Positions 38,038 through 51,241 of a stretch of DNA of 64,000 nt are shown one piece after another. This stretch comes from an uncultured Brachybacterium sp. (lineage in GTDB: Bacteria > Actinomycetota > Actinomycetes > Actinomycetales > Dermabacteraceae). The DNA is taken from contig NZ_CANMSY010000011.1 of assembly GCF_947500705.1 (NCBI RefSeq), positions 1-64,000 on the forward strand, written 5' to 3'. Under the pieces are notes generated by a model. That model had not been told where the DNA came from. It made no database searches and saw only the letters and a list, made by a program, of their open reading frames with translations. Every line of letters starts with the position of its first letter. The stretch's first letter is position 1. The position numbers and the translations under genes were made by a program.

Positions 38038-38403
38038 TCAGGCGACGACCACGAACTCACGGCCGATCCATTTGGTGCGCCGCAGCCGCACCACTGCGCT
38101 GACCGGCAGCGGCCCCTTGATATGGGGATAGCCGCGGCCCTTGCCGTCCACATCCGCCTCGATGTCCACGGCGATGCCGGCGGCCTCCACCCGGGCCACC
38201 TCGATCTCCAGGATCACGAGGTCCGAGGGACGATCGGGATAGACCCGCTTGGCGACCTTCGAGACCTGCTCCGGCCAGGACGCGTGCAGGAAGCCTTCCT
38301 CGGCCAGCTCGCGACCACGCGTCGCACGGGTGTAGGAGCCTGACCGAACGGCTGCCTCCCAGATGGGCAGTTCGGTGATGTGCCAGATCAGGGGCGGAGG
38401 CAT
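38038..38403 (-). CDS. DUF952 family protein
   Basis: The 121-residue cytoplasmic protein has LIWHITELPIWEAAV, YTRATRGRELAEEGFLHAS, LVILEIEVARV and YPHIKGPLPVSAVVRL, the conserved blocks of the DUF952 (Lmo-/glutathione S-transferase-adjacent) family of unknown function. HAS and the PHI-GPL segment form the likely pocket. It is divergent from the GNAT gene with only 24 bases between start codons, and its TACACT -10 box implies a leaderless transcript. Confidence 0.85.
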   Translation of the reverse strand: MPPPLIWHITELPIWEAAVRSGSYTRATRGRELAEEGFLHASWPEQVSKVAKRVYPDRPSDLVILEIEVARVEAAGIAVDIEADVDGKGRGYPHIKGPLPVSAVVRLRRTKWIGREFVVVA

Positions 38404-38410
38404 GACCGGC

Positions 38411-38416
38411 AGTGTA
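38411..38416 (-). promoter_or_regulatory. -10 box of leaderless promoter for the DUF952 gene
   Basis: TACACT ends 7 bases before ATG 38403. The divergent GNAT gene starts at 38428, so the two promoters must overlap each other's coding regions. Confidence 0.5.
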
Positions 38417-38427
38417 CCGTGACCGGC

Positions 38428-38802
38428 ATGGATGAGACCTCCGCCGGACCTGGCGCGGTGCGCCTGGTCCACGATGAAGACCGTGACCGCTACGAGGCGC
38501 TCGACGGCGATGAGCTGGTCGCCGTCCTCGCCTATGGGGACGAGGATCTGCCGCCGGGCTCCGGAAACGGCGGCGCTCTCGGGGTGCGGGTGCGGGACCT
38601 GCGCTCGACCGTCGTCGCCCCCGAGCGCTCCGGTCAGGGCATCGGCTCCGCGATCGTGCGCTATGCCCTGGACGACATCCGCGGCCAGGGCTTGAAGACG
38701 CGCCCCACCTGCTGGTTCGTCAAGGGATGGATCGGCCGTCACCCCGAATACGCCGACCTGCTGGAGCACCCACCAGGTCGTCGCGAGCAGGAGGGTCGAT
38801 GA
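38428..38802 (+). CDS. GNAT-family N-acetyltransferase (YjdJ/NATD-like)
   Basis: This is a short 124-residue GNAT fold. VRLVHDEDRDRYEALDGDELVAVLAY is followed by STVVAPERSGQGIGSAIVRYAL (acetyl-CoA loop R-x-x-G-x-G) and TCWFVKGWIGRHPEYADLL. The last block resembles the C(W/P)(F/Y)VxxWxxxHPEY end of the small YjdJ-type N-acetyltransferases. It is first of a four-gene set with ATGA overlaps (38428-41208). Target is unknown. Confidence 0.85.
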   Translation: MDETSAGPGAVRLVHDEDRDRYEALDGDELVAVLAYGDEDLPPGSGNGGALGVRVRDLRSTVVAPERSGQGIGSAIVRYALDDIRGQGLKTRPTCWFVKGWIGRHPEYADLLEHPPGRREQEGR

Positions 38803-39317
38803 CCTACCGGATCCTGACCGTCTGCACCGGCAACATCTGCCGCTCGCCGATGATCGAGTACGCACTGCGCGAGGCTCTGGACCGGGCGGGGCTCGGCGAG
38901 CGCGCCGAGGTCGCCTCCGTGGGCACCACCGGCTGGGAGGCGGGCAATCCGATCGATCCGCGGGCCGGCGACCTGCTGCGCCGCCACGGGATCGATGCAG
39001 CCGGCCACCGTGCCCGCCGGCTGGACGAGCAGGAGCTGCACCGCGCTGACCTCGTGCTCGCTCTCGACCACGACCATCTCGGGCCGCTTCAGCGCGCGCT
39101 CGGCCGCGATCAGGCCGCCCGCACGGTCAGAATGGTGCGGGACTTCGCCCCGACCCCCGTCGAGGACACCGGCATCCGCGACCCCTGGTACGGAGACGAG
39201 AGCGACTTCGAGACCACCTGGCAGCAGATCCAGGAGGCGCTGGGCGGCATCGTCGACCATGTCAGCGCCCAGCTCACTGCCGATGAGCGACCGGTCGACT
39301 CCCCGGAGCAGCGATGA
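38799..39317 (+). CDS. low-molecular-weight protein-tyrosine phosphatase
   Basis: The 172-residue cytoplasmic phosphatase has the P-loop VCTGNICRS (C9-x5-R15) at the N-terminus and the general-acid Asp in GIRDPWYGDESDFETTW (~residue 127). It dephosphorylates phosphotyrosine or, in some relatives, phosphoarginine. It overlaps its neighbours by 4 bases on both sides, implying translational coupling with the GNAT and amidase genes. No tyrosine kinase is nearby. Confidence 0.93.
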   Translation: MTYRILTVCTGNICRSPMIEYALREALDRAGLGERAEVASVGTTGWEAGNPIDPRAGDLLRRHGIDAAGHRARRLDEQELHRADLVLALDHDHLGPLQRALGRDQAARTVRMVRDFAPTPVEDTGIRDPWYGDESDFETTWQQIQEALGGIVDHVSAQLTADERPVDSPEQR

Positions 39318-40774
39318 GCGCCCCGGAGCCGCTCGGCGCCCTGGAGACGGCCGCCGCCCTGCGCAGCGCAGAGCTCGACGTCCTCGAGCTCGCCGAGCGG
39401 ACGCTCGAGTCGGCCCGCAGCATCGGCGCCGAGACCGGGGCGTTCGCCCATCTGCTCGAGGACCTCACCAGGGAGCAGGCTCGCGCCGTCTCCGAGCGGC
39501 TCGACGACGCGCGCCGCCGCGGCGCATCGCAGGACCTCGCCGCGCAGTGGCCGCTGCTCGGAGTGCCGCTGCCGATCAAGGACCTGACTCAGATCGCCGG
39601 TGCCCCCTTCGAGGCGGGGAGCGCCGCCCTCGCAGGCAACATCGCGACCGTGACCGACGGGGTGGCCCAGAGGATCCTCGATGCCGGCACCCTCACCATC
39701 GGCAAGACCACCACGCCGGAGTTCGGCATGCCCTGCTACACCGAACCCGCGACCGGCGCCCCCGCCCGCACCCCCTGGGACCTGCGCCGCACCGCCGGCG
39801 GTTCGAGCGGGGGTGCGGCCGCAGCGGTCGCCTCGGGTGTGGTCCCTCTCGCCCATGGCTCCGACGGCGGTGGATCCGTGCGGATCCCCGCAGCCTGCTG
39901 CGGCATCGTGGGCCTGAAGCCGTCCCGTGGAGTGGTCTCGCCCGGGCCCTACGGCAGCGAAGGGATGGGCCTGGTCACCGACGGCGTGCTCGCACGCAGC
40001 GTGCGCGATGCCGCCGCCGGGCTCGATCTCATCGCCGGGCCCCGCCCGGGAGACTTCACCCCCTCGCAGGCATCGGGACGCTCCTACCTCGCCCGCCTCG
40101 ACGAGGAGGCCGAGGCTCCGACCTCGCTCCGGATCGCCGTGCTGCGAGAGCCGTTGGCCGCGGAGACCGAGGTGCACCCGGCCGCCCTGCGCGGGCTCGA
40201 ACGCGCCCTCCAGGTGCTGCGCGGGCTCGGACATGAGACCACTGAGATCCGCGCCCCCTTCACTCCCGAGGACTGGAAGTCCTTCATGCCGCTGTGGACC
40301 GTCGGCGCGGCGACCATCCCACTGACCGAGGCGCAGGAGGGGGCGCTGCTCGAGCTGACCCGCTGGCTGCGCGAACGCGGCCGCAGCTACAGCGCAGTGG
40401 AGCTGGCCCAGGCGTTCTCCAGCGTGCAGTCCCTCGCCCGGCGCACCCTGGAGGGGTTCGCTCCGTTCGATCTGGTCATCACGCCTGCCCTGGCCGCGCC
40501 CCCTGCCTTCCCCGCGGAGCTCCAGCTCCCCGAGGGCGAGGCGGACTTCTGGGCCCAGTGCGCCTTCACCCCCTGGACCAGCACCTGGAACATGCTCGGC
40601 ACCGCGGCCCTCTCGGTCCCGGTGCATCGGGAGCAGATCGACGGCAGAGAGCTGCCCTTCGGCGTGCAGCTGGGCGCCACGAGATACGGTGACGAGCCGC
40701 TCCTGCTCGCCGTCGCCGCGCGGCTCGAGGCCCACGACCCGTGGCCGCTGGTGCGCGCCCCTCAGCACGCATGA
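39314..40774 (+). CDS. amidase (amidase signature family)
   Basis: The 486-residue Ser-cisSer-Lys amidohydrolase has the catalytic Lys in PLPIKDL (K89) and the Gly/Ser-rich signature GGSSGGAAAAVASG (G162-S165 onward) with HGSDGGGSVRIPAACCGIVGLKP. The nucleophilic Ser is in the DGGGSVR segment. The family includes GatA, but no gatB/gatC is adjacent and the context is not that of the tRNA amidotransferase; it is a general amidase of unknown substrate. ATGA overlaps occur with both neighbours. Confidence 0.9.
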   Translation: MSAPEPLGALETAAALRSAELDVLELAERTLESARSIGAETGAFAHLLEDLTREQARAVSERLDDARRRGASQDLAAQWPLLGVPLPIKDLTQIAGAPFEAGSAALAGNIATVTDGVAQRILDAGTLTIGKTTTPEFGMPCYTEPATGAPARTPWDLRRTAGGSSGGAAAAVASGVVPLAHGSDGGGSVRIPAACCGIVGLKPSRGVVSPGPYGSEGMGLVTDGVLARSVRDAAAGLDLIAGPRPGDFTPSQASGRSYLARLDEEAEAPTSLRIAVLREPLAAETEVHPAALRGLERALQVLRGLGHETTEIRAPFTPEDWKSFMPLWTVGAATIPLTEAQEGALLELTRWLRERGRSYSAVELAQAFSSVQSLARRTLEGFAPFDLVITPALAAPPAFPAELQLPEGEADFWAQCAFTPWTSTWNMLGTAALSVPVHREQIDGRELPFGVQLGATRYGDEPLLLAVAARLEAHDPWPLVRAPQHA

Positions 40775-41208
40775 GCGCCACCGGTGACGGGGCCGGACCG
40801 CAGACCGTCCGACTCGACGTCTGGTTGTGGAGCGCCCGGCTGATGCCCACCCGCTCGGCGGCGACGGCGGCATGCCGTGGCGGTCACGTGCGGCGCAACG
40901 GCGAGCCCGCCAAAGCAGCCCAGAAGATCGTGACCGGGGATGAGCTGCGGGTGCGCTCCCCGGGCCGCGAACGGGTCGTGGTGGTCACCCGGATCCTCAC
41001 CAAGCGGGTGGGAGCCCCGATCGCTCGCACCGCCTATGAGGATCACAGCCCGGAGCCTCCGCCCCAGCTCGCCGCCGCCCCGCCCCGGCGGGAGCGCGGC
41101 ACCGGCAGGCCCACCAAGCGGGAACGCCGGCAGTTCGATCGACTGCGGGGGCGCGACTCCGGGGGCGGCGACGAGCAGGAGTTCCCGCTCGGCGATCCCC
41201 GGTTCTGA
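40771..41208 (+). CDS. S4-domain RNA-binding protein (Hsp15/RqcP-like)
   Basis: The 145-residue protein has an S4 domain at ~12-60 (VRLDVWLWSARLMPTRSAAT, ACRGGHVRRNGEPAKAAQKI, GDELRVR) and a basic, disordered tail ending in KRERRQFDRLRG. Hsp15 binds free 50S subunits carrying peptidyl-tRNA and aids ribosome recycling after stress. It is last of the GNAT-phosphatase-amidase-S4 operon, with a 4-base overlap upstream and a strong terminator 7 bases after its stop. Confidence 0.9.
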   Translation: MSATGDGAGPQTVRLDVWLWSARLMPTRSAATAACRGGHVRRNGEPAKAAQKIVTGDELRVRSPGRERVVVVTRILTKRVGAPIARTAYEDHSPEPPPQLAAAPPRRERGTGRPTKRERRQFDRLRGRDSGGGDEQEFPLGDPRF

Positions 41209-41214
41209 ACCCGA

Positions 41215-41247
41215 CCAGGGCCCCGCGTCGATGACGTGGGGCCCTGG
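41215..41247. terminator. stem-loop terminator between the S4 gene and prsW
   Basis: CCAGGGCCCC (41215-41224) pairs with GGGGCCCTGG (41238-41247). The 13-base interior can form a further 4-bp stem (CGTC/GACG). It serves convergent genes. Confidence 0.8.
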
Positions 41248-41280
41248 GGGATGCGTGCCGGCCCGAGCGCCGCAGTGGGA

Positions 41281-42678
41281 TCAGCGAGCGAAGGAGAGCA
41301 GCTCCTGGCGGTTCGTGGTCAACCGGCCGAGCAGGTTCCGCTCGATCTCGACGACCTTGGGATTCGCGCCGTCGGCGAGCAGCCGCTGACGGATCGAGGC
41401 GAGGTCGGCGCTCTCCCGGATGAAGCGCTTCATCACCGGTCTGGCGCCGATCTGCCCGGCCCACCGTTTGCCCTCGCGCCGTCCCTTCCAGGTGGCGAGC
41501 ATGTCGACCTCTTCGTGGGTGAGCCAGCCCTGATTGGCGTAGTCGCCGAGGCGGACCCGGGTCAACCTGGACTCATCCCAGATCAGCACCACGATCGCGA
41601 TCATCCAGAGCAGCGAGAGCAGCGCCTTGGCGCCGTACATCAGCAGCAGGACCCACAGCCCGCCGCCGAGCCCGGCGAAGAAGTTCCATGCAGCATGGAC
41701 CAGCATCCCCGGGATCAGCGCAGGGATGAAGACCACGAAGCCCATGATGGTGCCCCACTTGCGCGCCACGAAGCCGACGATGACGCCGGTCAGAGAGGTG
41801 TAGATCGCGTGGCCGAAGATGTTCATCACCCCGCGCAGGATGAACAGGAACAGCACCTGACCAGCGCCGAAGCTTTCGAGCCCGCGGGTGTAATAGATGA
41901 TGTTCTCGGTGAAGGCGAACCCGCCGCCGATCAGCGACCCGTAGATCAGGCCATCCAGCGGCCCGTTGAAGTAGCGGCGTGCGAGCACCATCAGCAGCAG
42001 CAGCCCGAGCCCCTTGGTGGTCTCCTCGACCAGCGGTGCGCTGACCACCGGGCCGGCAAAAGCGACGGCCGCCTCGCTGCCGGTGATCACGTAGACCAGG
42101 TACGAGTTCAGGCTGTTCAGGATGTAGCTGAGACCGGCGGCGATCGCCGCGCCCCAGAAGACCGCGATGATCAACAGGGGCAGGGGCTGGGGATCCCAGC
42201 GGTCCGCCAGCAGCATGATCCCGGCGATGACCAGCAGCGAGATCCCGGCGAGGAAGGCGGTGACCGGCCACCAGATCGGGTTCGAGCTCGCGGTCAGGAC
42301 GAACTCGAGGAAGAACCAGCCGAGCACCAGCAGCACGAAGAAGCCGAGCACCACGAGCGCGAGCCATACCAGGACGCTCACGGTCGGCAGTCTGGTGGTG
42401 CTCTGTGCGACCTCCTGCACCCGGCGGGTCTGCGTGGACCACGCGGACTGCGGCTGGGCCTGGTCGGGACGCTGGATCTGCGCCGGTGCGAACCGGGCTG
42501 CCGTGAGGCCCGAGGCCGGCCGCACGGAGGTGTCATAGGCGCGCGGATTGCCGTAGTTGATGTAGCGCGGCTGGGACTGGAACGACGGTGAGCCCGGCGC
42601 GGAGTGCGAGGCACCGGGGCGCGGCCGCCCGTTGGGCATGTGCTGGCCGCCGGGCTGCTGGTAGGGGGGCTGGGACAT
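41281..42678 (-). CDS. PrsW-family intramembrane metalloprotease
   Basis: The 465-residue membrane protease has a ~95-residue Pro/Gln-rich cytoplasmic start, about eight helices and a ~90-residue soluble end. The active-site motifs of the family are present: APLVEETTKGLGL (EExxK), GGFAFTENIIYYTRG (FxxxEN) and HAIYTSLTG with a second His in LVHAAWNFF. PrsW of Bacillus cleaves the anti-sigma factor RsiW; the substrate here is unknown. It converges with the S4 gene and is divergent from clpB. Confidence 0.9.
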   Translation of the reverse strand: MSQPPYQQPGGQHMPNGRPRPGASHSAPGSPSFQSQPRYINYGNPRAYDTSVRPASGLTAARFAPAQIQRPDQAQPQSAWSTQTRRVQEVAQSTTRLPTVSVLVWLALVVLGFFVLLVLGWFFLEFVLTASSNPIWWPVTAFLAGISLLVIAGIMLLADRWDPQPLPLLIIAVFWGAAIAAGLSYILNSLNSYLVYVITGSEAAVAFAGPVVSAPLVEETTKGLGLLLLMVLARRYFNGPLDGLIYGSLIGGGFAFTENIIYYTRGLESFGAGQVLFLFILRGVMNIFGHAIYTSLTGVIVGFVARKWGTIMGFVVFIPALIPGMLVHAAWNFFAGLGGGLWVLLLMYGAKALLSLLWMIAIVVLIWDESRLTRVRLGDYANQGWLTHEEVDMLATWKGRREGKRWAGQIGARPVMKRFIRESADLASIRQRLLADGANPKVVEIERNLLGRLTTNRQELLSFAR

Positions 42679-42882
42679 GAGGGCCTCTGTTTTCGCGGCA
42701 GGGGTGTCAGGGAGAGCTGTGCAGCGCGTGGTCGACGCCGATTCCCCTGGACGGACGAGTCATGGCGCCAGTGCGATGCTACAGGTGTGTGATCCCATTC
42801 TCACCGAGAGACAGGGGCGCAGGAGCCGTTGTGGATGACGCCTGATGGACGCTCGGAGCGTCCGCTGCCGAAGATTCCTAGA

Positions 42883-42903
42883 GTTGAGCGGAATAGACTC
42901 AAC
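42883..42903. promoter_or_regulatory. HAIR operator 3 (HspR site at clpB)
   Basis: GTTGAGC-N7-ACTCAAC, matching the HAIR layout of 7-bp arms with a 7-bp spacer. Its spacer begins with the GGAAT of the SigH-type promoter. Confidence 0.75.
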
Positions 42904-42915
42904 TTCATCGGCGTT
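42890..42915 (+). promoter_or_regulatory. SigH/SigR-type promoter of clpB
   Basis: GGAAT (42890-42894), 18 bases, then GTT (42913-42915) matches GGAAT-N18-GTT. It is interleaved with HAIR 3, so HspR would block the -35 region. Confidence 0.7.
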
Positions 42916-42964
42916 GACCAGAACGGATGTCACCGACCACCGAGGCGCACAGGAGAGGAGCACC

Positions 42965-45598
<2,634 letters not shown>

Positions 45599-45640
45599 GA
45601 CGTCTCCTTTCCGAGACCCCTCGAGACAGGCGGTGCGGCC

Positions 45641-46822
45641 TCATCCCTGCGGGTCCCAGGGTGTGGGGAGGTACTGGCGGCGCAGGTCGTAGTAGCGCTC
45701 GGACTCGGTGATCGCGTCCACGCTGTGCTGCCATGTCTGCCCGAGCTCCAGGGTCGACCGCTCCGCGGTGCGCAGAGGAGCGGCCGCCTCCGGGCTGAGG
45801 GGTTCCACCAGATCCGCTCCGGTGCCGATCAGCTCCGAGGCCGTCCGGGACAGGGCGGGCACCGGGGTCGCGGCCAGGATGTCCGCCATCGCCCCGGCAT
45901 GGCGGTACATCCCTCGTTCGCCGGCGCGCACGATGCCCGCCAGGTCCCCGTCCCCGATCGCGGAGGAGACCTCCTCGCTGGTCTGCATGGCATTGGCGAG
46001 CCCCTGGTCGATGCCGGAGATCATCTGACCCGGCACGGAGTCGCTCCCGAGGATGGCACTGGAGATGGTGTGGGGGAGCTGCACCATCGAGACTGCCGGG
46101 GTGAGCGCCCCCAGGCCGCTCTCCTCGAGATTCTGCTCCGTCCGGTCGAAGAGCTGCCCCATGCCGCTATGCACCCCCATCAGAGTCTGCACCGCGCCCA
46201 CCACGGGGATCGCCCCGAGGCCGAGCTTCCGATCGAGCTGCGCCTCGGCGAGGATCTCGGGGTCCAGCGCGAACTCCTCTCCCTCGGGGAGCGGTCGAGG
46301 CGCGGGGATGGTTCGCAGCGGATCCTGGTGCATGAAGGGCCCGCCGATCATCGGCCGGAGGTCCTCCAGATCGGGCAGCCGAGGCAGACGATCCACGAAC
46401 CGCAGCGGGTCCGGGTGCATGAAGGGCCCGCCGATCATCGGCCCCCACTCCGTATCGCCGGTCCCGCGCAGCAGTGGCGGGCCCACGGCCGGGTCAGGGA
46501 TCCAGGGCGGGGTCATGCGCACACCGAGCGGATCCCCGGCCGGTCCCGGAGCAGTCTCGGGCTGGGAGCAGAAGTCCTGCTCCGCAGCCTCCTGCTCGAG
46601 CAGCTCGCCGAGCTTCCGGAGCCTCTCGACCAGCCGGACCACGGTGTCGACCACTTCCGCGGTGCGCCGGCGGTGATCCGTCGCGTCCGGGCCGAACCAG
46701 GCTGCGGTGTGCACCGCGCGTGCGGCAGCGGTGATCACCGCTTCCAGCTGAGCCGCGCCGGTGGCGAACTCGGCGGACAGCTCTGTCACGGCTTCGGTCT
46801 CGGATCCCCAGAAGGTGTTCAT
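45641..46822 (-). CDS. WXG100/ESX-type N-terminal domain protein with internal repeat, function unknown
   Basis: The 393-residue protein has an N-terminal ~1-85 helical hairpin-like region containing the turn AAWFGPDAT (W42-x-G44), as in WXG100/ESAT-6-like proteins. A Pro-rich linker carries two near-identical copies of PMIGGPFMHPDPLR (128-141 and 157-170). Residues ~185-390 are helical and hydrophobic-patterned (AIPVVGAVQTLMGVHSGMGQ, GDLAGIVRAGERGMYRHAGAM). No signal peptide is present, consistent with type VII secretion or a cytosolic role. No ESX genes are adjacent. A TACGGT -10 box 6 bases before ATG suggests a leaderless transcript. Confidence 0.65.
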   Translation of the reverse strand: MNTFWGSETEAVTELSAEFATGAAQLEAVITAAARAVHTAAWFGPDATDHRRRTAEVVDTVVRLVERLRKLGELLEQEAAEQDFCSQPETAPGPAGDPLGVRMTPPWIPDPAVGPPLLRGTGDTEWGPMIGGPFMHPDPLRFVDRLPRLPDLEDLRPMIGGPFMHQDPLRTIPAPRPLPEGEEFALDPEILAEAQLDRKLGLGAIPVVGAVQTLMGVHSGMGQLFDRTEQNLEESGLGALTPAVSMVQLPHTISSAILGSDSVPGQMISGIDQGLANAMQTSEEVSSAIGDGDLAGIVRAGERGMYRHAGAMADILAATPVPALSRTASELIGTGADLVEPLSPEAAAPLRTAERSTLELGQTWQHSVDAITESERYYDLRRQYLPTPWDPQG

Positions 46823-46828
46823 GCCCTG

Positions 46829-46834
46829 ACCGTA
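46829..46834 (-). promoter_or_regulatory. -10 box of leaderless promoter for the WXG100-like gene
   Basis: TACGGT ends 6 bases before ATG 46822; no ribosome site is present. Confidence 0.45.
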
Positions 46835-46934
46835 GGAAATCCGCCCCGCGACCGCTGGGCATCAGGGGGAGATGTGGACTGCCGCGGGATGTGGAGGAAC
46901 CGTCGCCGGCGCGGGACCGCCCGGGCGGCAGACC

Positions 46935-46963
46935 GCCCCGGGGACCTGCAAGGGGTCCCCGGG
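46935..46963 (-). terminator. stem-loop terminator of leuS
   Basis: CCCCGGGGACC (46935-46945), a 7-base loop, then the complementary GGTCCCCGGGG (46953-46963), 21 bases past the leuS stop codon. The stem is 11 bp. Confidence 0.75.
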
Positions 46964-46984
46964 GCCGTCGGCCCGCGTCACTGC

Positions 46985-49945
<2,961 letters not shown>

Positions 49946-50004
49946 GGGTGAATCGTCCTCCGAAGGATCAGTGCGGCTGGTGCCGCCAGGCGTCTCGTGA
50001 CATG

Positions 50005-50028
50005 AAAAAACCCTCGCGCAGGCGAGGG
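50005..50028 (-). terminator. U-tract attenuator terminator in the leuS leader
   Basis: On the minus strand: CCCTCGC, loop CTGC, GCGAGGG, then TTTTTT. A hairpin with a six-U tail is exceptional in this GC-rich sequence and lies 59 bases upstream of leuS, in the leader and not after a gene. A competing pairing can form between GTGAGG (50048-50043) and the terminator's 5' arm CCTCGC (50027-50022). Confidence 0.8.
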
Positions 50029-50066
50029 GAGCCGCATCGGTGCCTCACGTGCGCACCGCCACGCTC

Positions 50067-50132
50067 TCAGGAGCGCGGGGTGGGCGCGGGCCTTGTCCGA
50101 CGCGGCTGCATAAGCAGGAGCCGTCGAGTCAC
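50067..50132 (-). CDS. leuS leader peptide with three consecutive Leu codons
   Basis: GTG at 50132 opens a 21-codon frame reading MTRRLLLMQPRRTRPAPTPRS then TGA at 50067-50069. Codons 5-7 are CTC CTG CTT. The frame begins 7 bases after a TACGAT -10 box, so its mRNA should be leaderless and translated from the first base. The Leu codons sit within a hairpin (CGAC...GTCG with inner CTGC/GCAG). This is the classical layout of ribosome-mediated attenuation: stalling at Leu codons when charged tRNA-Leu is scarce would change folding and prevent the downstream terminator. Confidence 0.65.
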   Translation of the reverse strand: MTRRLLLMQPRRTRPAPTPRS

Positions 50133-50138
50133 CGTCCT

Positions 50139-50144
50139 ATCGTA
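50139..50144 (-). promoter_or_regulatory. -10 box of leaderless leuS-leader promoter
   Basis: TACGAT ends 6 bases before the GTG of the leader peptide (50132); predicted transcription start is at the GTG. No clear -35 is seen. Confidence 0.55.
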
Positions 50145-50196
50145 CCGCGCCGCGGCCCGTGCCCAGAAGGACGCCCGCGAGCGTGCCCGGGCGCGC

Positions 50197-51123
50197 TCAG
50201 ACCCCGAGCACGGCCGAGATCAGCAGCAGCACCAGCACGGTGCCGATCGTGGTGATCAGCACCGTGTCCCGGGCGAGGTTCTCCGAGGCCCGGTAGCGGG
50301 CCGCGGCGACGTAGACGTTCTGCGCCGTGGGCAGGGCGGCCATCACCACCACCTCGTAGAGCGAGACTCCCCGCATCCCCAGCAGCAGCCCGACACCCAG
50401 CGCGATCACCGGCATCAGCAGCAGCTTCGAGCTCGAGGCCACCGCGATCAGCCCGCGATAGCCGTCATCCTTCGCCAGCGGTCGTGAGCCGTACAAGGAG
50501 AGTCCGTAGGCCAGCAGCATCGCGGGAATCGCCATATCCGCGAAGGACTGGACCGGCTCGAGCGCCACCGCCGGGATCTTCACGCCCACCAGCACCAGGA
50601 GCAGTCCGATGGCCGAGGCGATGATGGTGGGGTTCGCGACGATGCTGCGCAGCACTCCGGCGGGGCCCGACGAGTCCTTCTCAGTGATCCGATGCAGCAC
50701 GAACAGGTACAGCGGCGTGTACACCGCCTGCTGGAAGAGGATCACCGGGAGCGCGTGGGAGATGTCCCCGAGCACGTAGAGGGCGATCGGGAAGCCCATG
50801 TTCGCGCCGTTGACGACCGAGCCGCTGATCGCGGTCATCACCAGATCGGCGCCCCGGCGTTCCGTCAGCAGCCTCACCACGAGGATCACGATCGCACCGG
50901 TGGTGAGCCCCGAGATCCCGGCCACGGCCATCGGCAGCGAGAGCACCTCGGTCACGTCGGACTCGAGCAGTCCCACCAGCACCAGGGCGGGGGAGGCGAT
51001 GAAGAAGGTCGAGCGGTTCAGGACATAGCGGCCATGCGGGCCGAGCACGCCGGCGCGTCCGACCAACCAGCCCACGCCGATCATGGCCCAGACGATGAAG
51101 AAGCCGGCCAGAACACCGCTCAC
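50197..51123 (-). CDS. AEC (auxin efflux carrier) family transporter
   Basis: The 308-residue protein has ten predicted membrane helices in two five-helix halves. VGWLVGRAGVLGP, NRSTFFIASPALVL, NGANMGFPIALYVLG and NPTIIASAIGLLLVL are typical of bacterial AEC carriers; the PTAQNVYVAAARY block in the second half is the usual crossover motif. Relatives export malonate, malate or other anions; the substrate here is unknown. The gene begins at GTG 51123 and ends shortly before the leuS leader promoter on the same strand. Confidence 0.87.
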   Translation of the reverse strand: MSGVLAGFFIVWAMIGVGWLVGRAGVLGPHGRYVLNRSTFFIASPALVLVGLLESDVTEVLSLPMAVAGISGLTTGAIVILVVRLLTERRGADLVMTAISGSVVNGANMGFPIALYVLGDISHALPVILFQQAVYTPLYLFVLHRITEKDSSGPAGVLRSIVANPTIIASAIGLLLVLVGVKIPAVALEPVQSFADMAIPAMLLAYGLSLYGSRPLAKDDGYRGLIAVASSSKLLLMPVIALGVGLLLGMRGVSLYEVVVMAALPTAQNVYVAAARYRASENLARDTVLITTIGTVLVLLLISAVLGV

Positions 51124-51241
51124 GGCGGCGGGAGGACGGAAGGGGTGATCACCGGACCGAGCCTAGACGGCCTGCGGGAAAGGGGCTTCCCTCGTTCAGC
51201 GGTCGGACGTCTCCGAGGGCGGGGACCGTGATCGGCAGCGG

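Noticed and set aside
39314-40774. Amidase as GatA of the tRNA amidotransferase
   Set aside because: No gatB/gatC neighbours, and the operon context (GNAT, phosphatase, S4) does not fit; a general amidase call is safer.
50029-50132. T-box riboswitch upstream of leuS
   Set aside because: No TGGNACCGCG T-box sequence or stem I/specifier structure can be found; the terminator fits a leader-peptide attenuator better.
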